From NCBI GenBank assembly GCA_003278195.1, contig QCGE01000002.1:1-64000 (forward strand): a stretch of 64,000 nt of DNA, written 5' to 3'. The DNA is from Prochlorococcus sp. AG-363-P08. Lineage in GTDB: Bacteria > Cyanobacteriota > Cyanobacteriia > PCC-6307 > Cyanobiaceae. The stretch's first letter is position 1. The number at the start of each line of letters is the position of its first letter. This document shows positions 34,174 through 44,329 of the stretch, piece by piece. The notes under the pieces were generated by a model. That model was not told where the DNA came from, searched no databases, and saw only the letters and a program-made list of their open reading frames with translations. Position numbers and translations under genes: made by a program.

Positions 34174-34908
34174 ATGGGTAAGCCTTGGGTTGAAATCAAT
34201 ATAGAAGAATGTGGTGAGCCTTTTTGCGCTATACCTGCTTCAGTCCTACGGGTTAACCCCCATCCTTATATTTCTTTGGGGGCTCCTTATGGAAAGTGTT
34301 CGGATCCGTTTTGGCTTCGAGAGGGTGTGGTTAATAGACTCATTAATGCCGAAACCTATCTCAAAATTAAGGCTAGTGATTATCGTTTGACAGTCTTTGA
34401 CGCATGGCGGCCATTAAGTGTTCAAGCGTTCATGTTTGAGCTAGCTATCAAGCAGGAATGTCAAGCAAGAGGCATTGCCGCAATAGATTTATGCAAGCCT
34501 TTTGAGCGAGAGGAGATTTTTAATGTTGTAAAGAGGTTTTGGGCGTTTCCAAGCAATGACCCTTCAAGTCCTCCACCTCACAGTACTGGCGGAGCAATAG
34601 ATATAACAATTTCTGATCTGCAGGGTAAGCCTATTGATATGGGGGGGGAGATTGATGATATTAGTTCCGTTTCAGAGCCAGATTATTACTTGGCAAAGGC
34701 AAAGCTTGATTCTTTCTCAAAAGAATATTTATGGAACTCAAGAAGAAGTTTGCTCGCAGATGTGATGAAGGAAGCCGGATTTGTGCAGCACCCAAATGAA
34801 TGGTGGCATTTTAGTTACGGAGATCAACTTTGGGCCTGGCTTAGGCAAAGTCCTTTTGCTCTTTATGGAGCTTCGTCTCCCTCTCCAAGTAGTCTCAAGA
34901 CCTCTTGA
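34174..34908 (+). CDS. D-alanyl-D-alanine dipeptidase (VanX/DdpX-like, M15D)
   Basis: A zinc dipeptidase of about 244 residues. It carries the metal and catalytic motifs of the family: the arginine-bearing VFDAWRPLSVQAFMFE, the HSTGGAIDITI zinc-ligand segment (H and D ligands), and EWWHFSYG with the catalytic Glu and third ligand His. The ATG at 34174 gives the expected N-terminus; the TTG at 34141 would add a hydrophobic leader of 11 residues. No vancomycin-resistance cluster is present, so a role in peptidoglycan turnover is likely. The 3' end overlaps sir by 46 bp, tail to tail. Confidence 0.88.
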   Translation: MGKPWVEINIEECGEPFCAIPASVLRVNPHPYISLGAPYGKCSDPFWLREGVVNRLINAETYLKIKASDYRLTVFDAWRPLSVQAFMFELAIKQECQARGIAAIDLCKPFEREEIFNVVKRFWAFPSNDPSSPPPHSTGGAIDITISDLQGKPIDMGGEIDDISSVSEPDYYLAKAKLDSFSKEYLWNSRRSLLADVMKEAGFVQHPNEWWHFSYGDQLWAWLRQSPFALYGASSPSPSSLKTS

Positions 34909-36683
34909 TCTCCTAATAAATTTATATGTTCACCTAGGCTTAAACTATTACTTCTCTCCTTCCAGCTTATAAGTAGCGGCTCTATGATTTCTTCAAACTT
35001 ATCTAATTCGAGACGTTGTATATATGGCTTAGCTAATCTGCTTAGATTGGGAGTCCCTCCAAGCCAAAGCTGATATTGATTTACGCCGCTACCTACTAGT
35101 GCTAGTTCTGCCATGTAAGGGCGTGCGCAACCATTTGGACATCCTGTCATCCGGAAAAGAATTGAGTTATTAATATTTAGCTTTCCCATTAGTGTATCTA
35201 GCCGGTTAATTAATTCAGGTAGGAATCGCTCAGCCTCAGTAATTGCAAGACCACAAAGTGGAAGTGCAGGACAGGCGATAGCATGTCTTTCCGTTTTTGT
35301 TAAGTCTTTGTAATTTCTGATGCCAAGAGAGGTAAGTTCCTTGTTGACACTAGAACGTTGATGAGCTCCAATATTGCATAGCAGTAGATCTTGATTTGGT
35401 GTAAGTCGTATCTCAAGTTGATACTTACTAATAATTAATGCCAAGCCATTCTTAATATCTCTTTTTAGTCGGCCTGATATTAAAGGAATACCAATAAACC
35501 ATTTCTTTGAGCCTTGTTTATGCCATCCAAGGTAATCCTCTAGCTTTCTTCTGGGCTCATGTCTTAATTTTTGTATAGGCTTATTGAAGTATTTTTCTTT
35601 TAGTGTTGATTTAAACCAGTCTATACCTTGATCATTAATTAAGTACTTCATTCTTGCATGCCGTCTAGTTTTTCTGTCGCCATAGTCTCTTTGAAGCGCT
35701 AATATTGCTTGTACTAAATCTAAAATATTCTCTACAGATACATACCCTAGTGCGTCTGCTGTTCTTGCAAAAGTTTGTTCGTTGTTATGTGTTCTACCCA
35801 TTCCACCACCTACATATACATTGCATCCCTTTAGCGAATTATTTTTGTCTGTAAAGACAACTAAACCTATATCTTGCGTTAAAAGGTCAACAGAATTATC
35901 ACCTGGTACTGTCACAGCACATTTGAATTTTCTTGGCATATAAGTTTCCCCATATAAAGGCTCTTCTTTATTGCCGCTAAAAACCCCTGCTTTTTGTTGT
36001 CTGATTCTTGCGTCTTTAACTCTTTTATTGGGCTTGATCTTGTAGCTCAGGTCACCGTTAGCCCAGAGTTCAAGGTATGCATCTTCTGCTGCAATGGGGC
36101 TTAGTAAATCAGCAATTTCATTAGCTAACTTTCTGGCTACTGGATAGGCCCCTTTTTCGTATGGTGCAGCAGGAGCCATGACATTGCGAGAAATGTCGCC
36201 GCATGCGGCAAGAGTGGACCCCATGGAGCCAATGATTTTATTAATCACTTCATGCAAATGTTCTTTTCGTATTCCATGCATTTGAAATGCTTGACGTGTC
36301 GTAACTCTCAACGTCTGATTGCCCAATTTTTCGGAGAGTGAATTCAATGCTAAAAAAAGTTCCGGAGATATTCGGCCACCAGGACTGCGAAGTCGCAGCA
36401 TCATCTGCCAATCCTTATCTTTTCCCTTTTGTCTGTTTTCTCGATTGTCCTGCTGATAGCTTCCATGAAATTTCAGAAGCTGCACCGCATCATTAGTGAA
36501 GTGATCACTTTGATTTTTAAGCTCAGAGGCAAGCGGCTCTCTTAAATAGTTGCTGCTTGCCTTGAAGGCTTCAAATTTGCTGAGTTCAGATCGAATCGCT
36601 ATGCAAGGTGATAAGCCTTTGTCTGCTTCTTGCTTTGCTGATGATCCATCTTCTTTCACGACTTTAGTTTTCTCCTTTACCAC
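34863..36683 (-). CDS. sir: Ferredoxin-dependent sulfite reductase
   Basis: Reduces sulfite to sulfide with six electrons from ferredoxin for cysteine synthesis. The 606-residue protein has the nitrite/sulfite reductase repeats and the siroheme-[4Fe-4S] cysteines in CPALPLCGLA and TGCPNGCARPY, near residues 465-510. TTRQAFQMHGI and GGMGRTHNNEQTFAR also mark assimilatory sulfite rather than nitrite reductase. The start is GTG at 36683. It is divergent from glyS. The C-terminus overlaps the convergent dipeptidase gene by 46 bp. Confidence 0.94.
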   Translation of the reverse strand: MVKEKTKVVKEDGSSAKQEADKGLSPCIAIRSELSKFEAFKASSNYLREPLASELKNQSDHFTNDAVQLLKFHGSYQQDNRENRQKGKDKDWQMMLRLRSPGGRISPELFLALNSLSEKLGNQTLRVTTRQAFQMHGIRKEHLHEVINKIIGSMGSTLAACGDISRNVMAPAAPYEKGAYPVARKLANEIADLLSPIAAEDAYLELWANGDLSYKIKPNKRVKDARIRQQKAGVFSGNKEEPLYGETYMPRKFKCAVTVPGDNSVDLLTQDIGLVVFTDKNNSLKGCNVYVGGGMGRTHNNEQTFARTADALGYVSVENILDLVQAILALQRDYGDRKTRRHARMKYLINDQGIDWFKSTLKEKYFNKPIQKLRHEPRRKLEDYLGWHKQGSKKWFIGIPLISGRLKRDIKNGLALIISKYQLEIRLTPNQDLLLCNIGAHQRSSVNKELTSLGIRNYKDLTKTERHAIACPALPLCGLAITEAERFLPELINRLDTLMGKLNINNSILFRMTGCPNGCARPYMAELALVGSGVNQYQLWLGGTPNLSRLAKPYIQRLELDKFEEIIEPLLISWKERSNSLSLGEHINLLGDQEVLRLLGEGDEAP

Positions 36684-36733
36684 CGTAGCTAAAAGCAGAA
36701 TACTTTTTCTTTCTGCGCAAATTTCAATAAAGT

Positions 36734-38920
36734 GTGCACATCTCGTTCCTTTCGTTTTTGTCAGCCTTTTTACTTGAGATAGGTACTGAGGAGTTGCCAG
36801 CAGACTTCGCCCATCTTGCTTTAGCCCAGCTAGAAGAACTTGTCCGCTTTGATTTAGCTCAAAGGCGCCTGCTCCATGGGGAGATTACCTGCACAAGTAC
36901 ACCTAGACGAATAGCTGTTTTGATAGAGGGCTTAGCTGATTCAGCTGAAGATCTAAGTATTGAGCGAAAGGGGCCTCCTGCAGATAAGGCATTCGTTGAT
37001 GATTGCCCTACGTCTGCCGCAAGAGGTTTCGTGAAAAGCCTTGGTGCGAAGTTAGATGATTTAGAGGTTCGAGAGACCTCTAAAGGCCTCTTTGTCTTTA
37101 TAAAGATTACGGAAAAGGGTGAATCTGCTATGCGGATCTTTCAATCATCTATTCCCCGCTGGCTTGGTGCCTTACAAGGTAGGCGATTCATGCGATGGGG
37201 GGCAGGAGAAAGAAGGTTTTCACGTCCTATTAGATGGTTGGTTGCGTTGTTAGATGAAAAATTGATACCCCTTTCTCTAGATGATACTGATCCAGTTGTT
37301 TCCTCTGGAATTACTAGTAGGGGAAATAGGCTTTCTTCTGATTTGATTGAAATAAAAACCGCAAATAAATATATTCAATCTCTTGAAGAAGCGGGCATCT
37401 TTGTAAACAGGGATAAACGACGCTTGTTTATTAAGGATGTTATTGGAGAAACAGCTGAAAGACTAAATTCAATTCCAGATCTTCCTAAAGAACTTTTAGA
37501 GGAATTGACGGATTTAGTGGAGGCTCCAATTCTTATTGAAGGAGAAATTAAAGAGAGATATCTCAAATTGCCACCAGAAGTTCTTAGTACTGTAATGAAA
37601 GTGCATCAGAGATATGTTCCTCTTTATCGTGTTGATTCAGTACAAGACCCATTAGCTTTAGAGTCGAAAAATGTTTTACTCCCATCCTTTTTATTTATAG
37701 CTAACAATCTGCCTGCTGCTTCGGATTCTGTTAAAAGTGGTAACGAGAGGGTGCTTAAGGCAAGGCTTGCAGATGCTGAGTTTTTTATTGAGTCAGATCG
37801 TTCGGTTTCTAGCGGAGTAAGAACAGAGCAATTGGCATCTGTAACTTTTTCAGAAGGTCTAGGTACTTTGCAGGATCGTGTAAAAAGGATGGAATGGTTA
37901 GCAGAATATTTAGCGAAAAATTTGGATTTAGCTGAGAAGGATATTATTAACTTCTTAAGAGCAACCTCTTTATGTAAACATGATTTAGTTAGCCAAATGG
38001 TAGGAGAGTTTCCTGAATTGCAAGGTGTTATTGGGGGTAAATATCTTTTGGAAGAAGGTGAAAACAGGGATGTGGCATTGGGTGTTTTAGAGCATTACTT
38101 GCCACGTGGTTCAAGGGACAGTTTGCCTCAGTCAAATGTAGGTGCAGCCCTAGCTATAACTGAACGGATTGAGATTCTTCTAAGTATTTTTTCAAAGGGA
38201 GAAAGACCTAGTGGATCTTCAGATCCTTATGCATTGCGAAGAGCTGGTAATGGTTTTTTGCAAATTGTTTGGTCAAAGGGTTGGAATTTGAATCTGAATT
38301 TATTGCTAGAAATTTCAATTAAGCATTGGTCTAATCTGTTTCCTTCTTTTGAGATTGATCCATTAAAACTACAGGAGGAAATATCTGATTTTCTACGCCA
38401 GAGGATTTTTAGTCTTTTAGAAGAGTGTCAGGTTGATCTTGATCTAGTGCATGCAGTTGCAGGTGAAAGCATCTCTATCTATAGGCTTCTTAGTGACCCT
38501 TTGGATGTGAAGTTAAGAGCTGAATTGTTGTCAAAGATGAGAGCAACTGGCCAGTTATCTGCTGTGCAAGCTGTTGTAACAAGAGCTTCTAAATTGGCAG
38601 CTAAAAGTAATCTTTCCTCGAGTATTTTAAGTCCATCTGATGTAGTGGATCCGAATTTGTTTGAGAAGGAAAGTGAGTTCGAAATGCTAGAAGTTCTCAA
38701 ATCCTTAGAGCCGATAGTTAATGATTCTTCTTATGGCCGGTACAAGGAATTAGCTGATAAACTTATCTCAGGAGCAGAGGTCCTAGGTTCATTTTTTGAT
38801 GGAGAGCATAGTGTAATGGTTATGGCTGAAGAGGAGAATGTCAGGGCAAATAGATTGAATTTGCTCGCAGTCTTAACAAACCAGGCATCAATAATGGCTG
38901 ATTTTAGTCAAATTAGTTAA
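36734..38920 (+). CDS. glyS: Glycyl-tRNA synthetase beta subunit
   Basis: Beta subunit of the alpha2-beta2 bacterial glycyl-tRNA synthetase; binds tRNA-Gly. The 728-residue protein starts with FLLEIGTEELPADF after a short leader and contains GRRFMRWGAGERRFSRPIRWLVAL and the HD-like region VSQMVGEFPELQGVIGG. The GTG at 36734 is the track start; a later in-frame start close to the LLEIGTEELP block is possible. The gene for the alpha subunit is not in the window. Confidence 0.95.
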   Translation: MHISFLSFLSAFLLEIGTEELPADFAHLALAQLEELVRFDLAQRRLLHGEITCTSTPRRIAVLIEGLADSAEDLSIERKGPPADKAFVDDCPTSAARGFVKSLGAKLDDLEVRETSKGLFVFIKITEKGESAMRIFQSSIPRWLGALQGRRFMRWGAGERRFSRPIRWLVALLDEKLIPLSLDDTDPVVSSGITSRGNRLSSDLIEIKTANKYIQSLEEAGIFVNRDKRRLFIKDVIGETAERLNSIPDLPKELLEELTDLVEAPILIEGEIKERYLKLPPEVLSTVMKVHQRYVPLYRVDSVQDPLALESKNVLLPSFLFIANNLPAASDSVKSGNERVLKARLADAEFFIESDRSVSSGVRTEQLASVTFSEGLGTLQDRVKRMEWLAEYLAKNLDLAEKDIINFLRATSLCKHDLVSQMVGEFPELQGVIGGKYLLEEGENRDVALGVLEHYLPRGSRDSLPQSNVGAALAITERIEILLSIFSKGERPSGSSDPYALRRAGNGFLQIVWSKGWNLNLNLLLEISIKHWSNLFPSFEIDPLKLQEEISDFLRQRIFSLLEECQVDLDLVHAVAGESISIYRLLSDPLDVKLRAELLSKMRATGQLSAVQAVVTRASKLAAKSNLSSSILSPSDVVDPNLFEKESEFEMLEVLKSLEPIVNDSSYGRYKELADKLISGAEVLGSFFDGEHSVMVMAEEENVRANRLNLLAVLTNQASIMADFSQIS

Positions 38921-38977
38921 CTAATAGCAGTTGGAGTGATTTACCTCTACAGGTATGTTTTTCTTCTTAGTTAATTT

Positions 38978-40321
38978 CTATTCCCCTTTTTTAGTCCCCA
39001 CTTTGATTCCTCCTTTTATTGTACTAACAGCGAGCATTTTGTTTACCTCTTCTTCTTCTCTGACAGCACTTGGCACTGGTTTGTAGTTCTTAGGAGCAAG
39101 AGCTCGCCCTCTTAAAACAGATCCAAGAGTTAGGAAGGTTAGCTTAAGTTGTTGCCAAGGCTTCATAGCCACTACGGTTTTATATAAATAGCTGTCGAAA
39201 GTTAATCTCTGAACATCCATGTCATCGCACATTTCTACAAATGCTTCTCTGGCAGCATCAGTTGAGTAAAATATATTTTGGAGTATCTCAAGAACTTTAT
39301 AAGTTGTCCCATATTTTTTGTCCCAGGTTTGTAGATATTTTTTGAGATCTTGCTCAGTTGGAATTGTTTTCCCTCCTTGGCTAGCTTTTACTATTTCTTC
39401 AGCACACATTCTTCCACTCTTGGCTGCGAAGTATATGCCTTCCCCCGAGCTTTTTGTTACATAACCAGCGGCATCTCCTACAAGGGCCATGCGTCCAACA
39501 ACACGTCTTGGGCGTGGATGTTCAGGGATAGGGTGTGCTTCCACTTTTATTACTTCACCATTAACTAATCTCTTCTTGGCTCGTTCTCTAACCCCTTCTT
39601 GGAGACTCTTAATAAGAGACTGATTTTTCTGCATTGTTCCTGTTCCAACCGCTACATGGTCATACTTCGGAAATACCCAGCCATAGAAATCTGGAGATAC
39701 GTCCGTTCCTACATACATTTCCGCTAGATCCTCGTAGTATTTCATCTCTTCGGCAGGAAGTTTTATTCTTTCTTGAAAAGCAATGGCGACGTTGTAATCA
39801 CCTGCATCCATTGCTTTTGCAACACGACTATTGGCACCATCAGCCCCAATTATTAGATCTACCTCCAAATTCTTTGACTCGCCTGTTGCTTCTCCGTTTG
39901 AATAATCTGAATAAGTTAAGTTATAAGGACCTTGACGGTTTTCACCAGTATCAATTTTGGTGACCAACCCATTTACGAGTGTTGCCCCTAGATCAGCCGC
40001 TCTGTCCCTCATAAAGGCATCCATTACTTCCCTGCGGCACATACCTATATATTCTTTGTCGTTTTCTCCGTAAACCTTGTCTAGGCTTATATCTACCTCT
40101 CTGTTAGAAGGCGATATCATTCGCATATTCCGGACTTTTCGATCAATAATTGACTCGGGTAGATCGAACTCCGAAACCATGCATAGAGGGATTGCTCCAC
40201 CGCAAGGTTTTGCATTGTCTAGCTTTCTTTCGAAAATCCAAGTTTTAATTCCTGCTTTAGCAAGAATTTCTGCGGCACAGGATCCGCTTGGACCACCACC
40301 GATTACTGCAACACGCAACAT
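38978..40321 (-). CDS. chlP: Geranylgeranyl diphosphate/chlorophyll reductase ChlP
   Basis: NADPH-dependent reductase that saturates the geranylgeranyl chain to phytyl for chlorophyll and tocopherol. The 447-residue flavoprotein begins with the FAD-binding VAVIGGGPSGSCAAEIL, has IIGADGANSRVAKAM, and VVGRMALVGDAAGYVTKSSGEGIYFA in the second half, as in plant and cyanobacterial ChlP. It starts at ATG 40321 and is divergent from the vanY-like gene. The C-terminus has the typical KPWQQLKLTFLTLGSVLRG block. Confidence 0.95.
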   Translation of the reverse strand: MLRVAVIGGGPSGSCAAEILAKAGIKTWIFERKLDNAKPCGGAIPLCMVSEFDLPESIIDRKVRNMRMISPSNREVDISLDKVYGENDKEYIGMCRREVMDAFMRDRAADLGATLVNGLVTKIDTGENRQGPYNLTYSDYSNGEATGESKNLEVDLIIGADGANSRVAKAMDAGDYNVAIAFQERIKLPAEEMKYYEDLAEMYVGTDVSPDFYGWVFPKYDHVAVGTGTMQKNQSLIKSLQEGVRERAKKRLVNGEVIKVEAHPIPEHPRPRRVVGRMALVGDAAGYVTKSSGEGIYFAAKSGRMCAEEIVKASQGGKTIPTEQDLKKYLQTWDKKYGTTYKVLEILQNIFYSTDAAREAFVEMCDDMDVQRLTFDSYLYKTVVAMKPWQQLKLTFLTLGSVLRGRALAPKNYKPVPSAVREEEEVNKMLAVSTIKGGIKVGTKKGE

Positions 40322-40433
40322 CTTTTAGGCCTTACCTAATGAGTCTTAATTGAAAAATAACATCGCAAGAAAAAACATGTTGAGCTCTTTGCATTACCCC
40401 GTTACGATCGAAACATGATTCATTCTTGATTTT

Positions 40434-41177
40434 GTGGCTGGGGAAGAGGTCGCTTTCAAGACAGTTCGGGATGACATCCCAGTTGCAAGAAGGAGTATCT
40501 CCTCTAGAAGATCAGGGATCTTCATATATTTTTCCATTTCTTTTTTTGTTCTTGTTACAGGAACTTTATTTTGGCTTGGGCGTACAAATGGATGGACTGG
40601 ATCAGGGATAGAGCGAGAGGAGCAATTAAATTCAAAAATTGGACAATTTTCCGAAGATGGAAGACTTTTGGGACATTTTCCATATTCCGAAGCAAGCGAA
40701 GAGTCTCTAGTTTTGTTCTCTCCGGGCTTGAAGATGCATTCAGAGACTGCTAAGGCCTACAAAGAAATGCGTTCAGCAGCAGCTCAGGAGGGGATCTCTT
40801 TGATTCTTCTTAGTGCTTATCGCTCACATCAATTGCAGAAGGAAATATTTTTTGAAATCAAATCACAGAGAAATCAAACAGCATTAGAAAGATCAAAAGT
40901 CTCAGCTCCTCCAGGCCATTCTGAACACAGCACTGGCTATGCAATTGACATCGGGGATGCAAATAGACCTGATACAGATTTTGAGGAGAGCTTTGAGAAT
41001 ACCCCTGCTTTTCGTTGGTTGAAGCGAAATGCCTCTAGATATCACTTCACACTTTCTTTCCCCCCAGATAATCATCAAGGAGTTACTTATGAACCGTGGC
41101 ATTGGCGTTTTGAAGGCACGGCCGATGCCCTACGTGAGTTCGAAAAAGCGAATAAGCATTCTCGAATGCGTCAATGA
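40434..41177 (+). CDS. D-alanyl-D-alanine carboxypeptidase (VanY-like, M15B)
   Basis: A 247-residue membrane-anchored zinc carboxypeptidase. A single N-terminal helix (IFIYFSISFFVLVTGTLFWL, about 29-48) precedes the M15B domain. That domain has LLSAYRSHQLQKEIF, the zinc motif GHSEHSTGYAIDIG and the YEPWHWRF motif carrying the last histidine ligand. It trims peptidoglycan side chains. The start is GTG at 40434; the GTG has a poor SD. It is separate from the VanX-like gene, six kilobases away. Confidence 0.88.
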   Translation: MAGEEVAFKTVRDDIPVARRSISSRRSGIFIYFSISFFVLVTGTLFWLGRTNGWTGSGIEREEQLNSKIGQFSEDGRLLGHFPYSEASEESLVLFSPGLKMHSETAKAYKEMRSAAAQEGISLILLSAYRSHQLQKEIFFEIKSQRNQTALERSKVSAPPGHSEHSTGYAIDIGDANRPDTDFEESFENTPAFRWLKRNASRYHFTLSFPPDNHQGVTYEPWHWRFEGTADALREFEKANKHSRMRQ

Positions 41178-41354
41178 GAAATGTTTTGGAATTTACAAAG
41201 TAGCTTAAAGACCTTCTTTTATAGGGAGTTTTTACCAAGCCATCAGCAAGATTTTGAACAAATCAGTCTAGTTTCCTAATTGATTATCTACTTGCTGGGA
41301 TAGCCTAATCAAATGGCCCATTACGGGCGTTCTTTTATAAAACTTTCTTCCACT

Positions 41355-43157
41355 ATGACCGCCCAGATACAGGCGATCCGAAATCTAGCGATCATCGCCC
41401 ATGTGGACCATGGAAAAACCACTTTGGTTGATGCGCTTTTATCCCAGTCAGGCATTTTTCGTGAGAATGAGTCTGTTCCTACTTGCGTACTCGATTCAAA
41501 TGATTTGGAGAGAGAACGTGGAATAACCATTCTTTCCAAAAATACTGCTGTTACGTACAACGAAACCAGAATCAATATTGTTGATACTCCTGGCCATGCA
41601 GATTTTGGAGGGGAAGTTGAGAGAGTTCTTGGAATGGTTGATGGTTGTCTTTTGATAGTTGATGCCAACGAAGGCCCAATGCCGCAGACCAGATTTGTAT
41701 TAAAAAAAGCTCTTGAGCAAGGCCTTCGCCCGATAGTTTTCGTTAACAAGATAGATCGTGCTCGAGTTGACCCGGAAACAGCTGTTGATAAAGTTTTAGA
41801 CCTGTTTATTGAATTGGGAGCTGATGATGATCAATGCGACTTTACATACTTATTTGGAAGTGGTTTAGGCGGCTTTGCTAAACCAGATATGGCTACAAAT
41901 AGTGAAAATATGAAGCCACTATTTGATGCAATTATTCGTCATGTACCACCTCCTGTTGGGGATGTAAATAAGCCTTTGCAACTCCAGATAACAACTTTAG
42001 ATTATTCCGATTTCTTGGGGAGAATTGTTATTGGTAGAGTTCACAATGGAGTTATTAAGAATGGACAGAGAGCCAGCTTAATTAAAGATAATGGGACTAT
42101 AAAAATAGGAAAAATCAGTAAGTTATTGGGTTTTGAGGGTCTACAAAGAATCGAAATAGAAGAGGCTTTAGCCGGAGATCTTGTGGCACTTGCAGGTTTT
42201 GATGATGTGAATATTGGAGAGACTATTGCTTGCCCTGATGAGCCAAATGCTTTGCCTTTGATAAAAGTTGATGAGCCGACTTTGCAAATGACTTTTGTTG
42301 TAAATGATTCACCTTTTGCTGGCAAAGAAGGAAAGTTTGTAACTAGTAGACAATTGCGTGATCGATTGCAAAAAGAATTATTGACTAATGTTGCACTTAG
42401 AGTTGAGGAGACAGATTCTCCAGATCGTTTTGCAGTTAGTGGTCGAGGTGAGCTGCATCTAGGAATTCTTATTGAGACAATGAGGAGAGAAGGATATGAG
42501 TTTCAGGTTTCTCAGCCACAAGTTATTTTTAGAACCATAGATGGCGTTTTATGTGAACCAGTGGAAACATTAGTGATGGATGTTCAAGAAGAAGCAGTTG
42601 GAGCTTGTATTGAGAAACTTGGTTTGAGAAGAGGAGAAATGAGCAATATGGTCACAGGATCAGATGGAAGAACACAACTTGAATTTGTTGTTCCCTCAAG
42701 AGGTTTAATAGGTTTTCGAGGAGAGTTTGTACGTGCTACACGAGGTGAGGGGATTATGAGCCATTCATTTTTTGAATATCGACCTATGTCAGGGGATTTT
42801 GATGCTAGAAGAAATGGTGTCCTTATCGCTTTTGAAGAGGGCACAGCAACATTTTATGCTTTAAAGAATGCTGAAGATCGGGGTCAGTTTTTCATTACTC
42901 CTGGCACGAAAGTTTATAAGGGAATGATTGTTGGCGAAAACAATCGACCACAAGATTTAGATTTGAATGTTTGCAAGACAAAACAGCTAACTAATATGAG
43001 ATCAGCTGGAGCAGAGGAACTAGATACATTGCAGGCTCCTATTCAAATGACCCTAGAAAGGGCACTTGAATATATAGGTCCAGGAGAAATGCTAGAAGTC
43101 ACTCCTGATTCAATGAGATTAAGAAAGCTTCCTTCTAAGAAGTTTGCAAAGCGTTGA
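41355..43157 (+). CDS. typA: Translational GTPase TypA/BipA
   Basis: Ribosome-binding GTPase involved in stress and 50S assembly. The preferred start is ATG 41355 (600 residues), since the usual N-terminus begins a few residues before [13 protein letters not shown] (P-loop, 11-23 from this start). An upstream in-frame ATG at 41313 would add 14 residues. Other motifs are [33 protein letters not shown], then EF-G-like domains and the TypA C-terminal region ([27 protein letters not shown] in pieces). Confidence 0.95.
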   Translation: MTAQIQAIRNLAIIAHVDHGKTTLVDALLSQSGIFRENESVPTCVLDSNDLERERGITILSKNTAVTYNETRINIVDTPGHADFGGEVERVLGMVDGCLLIVDANEGPMPQTRFVLKKALEQGLRPIVFVNKIDRARVDPETAVDKVLDLFIELGADDDQCDFTYLFGSGLGGFAKPDMATNSENMKPLFDAIIRHVPPPVGDVNKPLQLQITTLDYSDFLGRIVIGRVHNGVIKNGQRASLIKDNGTIKIGKISKLLGFEGLQRIEIEEALAGDLVALAGFDDVNIGETIACPDEPNALPLIKVDEPTLQMTFVVNDSPFAGKEGKFVTSRQLRDRLQKELLTNVALRVEETDSPDRFAVSGRGELHLGILIETMRREGYEFQVSQPQVIFRTIDGVLCEPVETLVMDVQEEAVGACIEKLGLRRGEMSNMVTGSDGRTQLEFVVPSRGLIGFRGEFVRATRGEGIMSHSFFEYRPMSGDFDARRNGVLIAFEEGTATFYALKNAEDRGQFFITPGTKVYKGMIVGENNRPQDLDLNVCKTKQLTNMRSAGAEELDTLQAPIQMTLERALEYIGPGEMLEVTPDSMRLRKLPSKKFAKR

Positions 43158-43174
43158 GAGTTGGCTTGGAAAGA

Positions 43175-43540
43175 ATGTCTCCTGATCTTGTTGAAGACCC
43201 TCGATTTAAGAAGGCAGTAAGTCTTTTTAATCTCTCTGAGTGGTATGAAGCGCATGATTCTTTTGAGGAACTTTGGCATGAAACTGATGATCCTCAACGC
43301 AGAACACTTCAGGGCTTTTTACAAATATCAGTTGCTGAACTTCATTTAGAGAGAGGAAATTTGGTCGGGGCAACAATTCTTTATGGAGAAGGTCTTGGTC
43401 GTTTACGGACTTTAGGAACACCAGACTTGGGATTTGATCTTGATTTATTTTGCAGTTGTATTGAAAAACGTTTGAAATTGCTTCAGTTAAAAGCAGATTT
43501 AAGCGAATGTACTAACCCAGTTCTAATTCTGAAAAAATAA
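43175..43540 (+). CDS. DUF309 family protein
   Basis: A small helical protein with the DUF309 hallmark: YEAHDSFEELWHETD followed by LQGFLQISVAELHLERGN. The conserved His-Glu pairs suggest a bound metal or a non-enzymatic scaffold; no function is established that I know of. The ATG at 43175, with GGAAAG just upstream, seems more natural than the TTG at 43154 that would overlap typA. It is followed 7 bp later by lptB. Length is about 121 residues. Confidence 0.85.
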   Translation: MSPDLVEDPRFKKAVSLFNLSEWYEAHDSFEELWHETDDPQRRTLQGFLQISVAELHLERGNLVGATILYGEGLGRLRTLGTPDLGFDLDLFCSCIEKRLKLLQLKADLSECTNPVLILKK

Positions 43541-43547
43541 TCTAGAC

Positions 43548-44276
43548 ATGACTCTTTCACTAATAAATGTAGGACTTACTTTGGCAGGAAGACCATTAGT
43601 TAAAGATGTTTCGTTGAAGCTGAATCCTGGCGAAGTAGTGGGTTTGTTAGGCCCTAATGGTGCTGGAAAGACCACCACTTTTAATTTAGTGATTGGCTTG
43701 TTAAGGCCTGACCAAGGAGAGGTCTTTTTAGATGAAAAACCTGTAAGTAATTTGCCAATGCCCTATAGGGCAAGAATGGGGATTGGATATTTGCCCCAGG
43801 AACCAAGTGTTTTTAGAAGTTTGACCGTGCGAGAGAATCTTGAACTAGCTCTTTCAGAAAGCAAATTAATTTCTTCTAAGTTTCGAGATCGAATTGATGA
43901 GTTAATAGAAGGATTTAGTCTTCGTCCTTTTTTAGACCGTCGTGGATATCAACTTTCTGGTGGAGAAAGGAGACGATGTGAGGTGGCTAGGGCTTTGGCG
44001 GTTGGATTGCATGGACCAACATATTTGTTGCTAGATGAGCCATTTGCAGGTGTCGACCCTTTGGCGGTTGCTGACCTGCAGGACCTAATAGGTATCCTGA
44101 GAAAACGTGGCATGGGAATTCTTATTACAGACCATAATGTTAGAGAAACCCTTGCTATTACTGATCGATCTTACATACTTACTGATGGGAAAATTCTCTC
44201 TTCAGGAAGATCTAATGAAGTAGCTAATGATCCTTTAGTTAGGAGACATTATTTAGGGGAGGGATTTCAACTTTGA
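43548..44276 (+). CDS. lptB: LPS export ABC transporter ATPase LptB
   Basis: ATPase that drives lipopolysaccharide extraction from the inner membrane. The 242-residue protein has Walker A GPNGAGKTT (35-43), YLPQEPSVFRSLTV, the signature LSGGERRRCEVARALA, Walker B LLLDEPFAGVDPLAV, and ITDHNVRETL, which together favour LptB over other ABC ATPases. The following gene is a YjgP/YjgQ permease, as expected for the Lpt system. No LptA or LptC is next to it. Confidence 0.92.
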   Translation: MTLSLINVGLTLAGRPLVKDVSLKLNPGEVVGLLGPNGAGKTTTFNLVIGLLRPDQGEVFLDEKPVSNLPMPYRARMGIGYLPQEPSVFRSLTVRENLELALSESKLISSKFRDRIDELIEGFSLRPFLDRRGYQLSGGERRRCEVARALAVGLHGPTYLLLDEPFAGVDPLAVADLQDLIGILRKRGMGILITDHNVRETLAITDRSYILTDGKILSSGRSNEVANDPLVRRHYLGEGFQL

Positions 44277-44329
44277 AGTACTTCGCATTAGCAAAATTAA
44301 GGGATTATGGATCATTAAAGTGGGCCATA

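Noticed and set aside
39634-39963. 109-residue plus-strand ORF inside chlP
   Set aside because: His/Leu-rich low-complexity translation of the antisense strand of chlP.
34174-41177. Vancomycin-resistance cluster (VanX plus VanY)
   Set aside because: No VanH, VanA or VanRS; the two peptidases are six kilobases apart and likely serve wall turnover.
41321-41749. 142-residue minus-strand ORF inside typA
   Set aside because: Antisense to the conserved G domain of TypA, no independent support.
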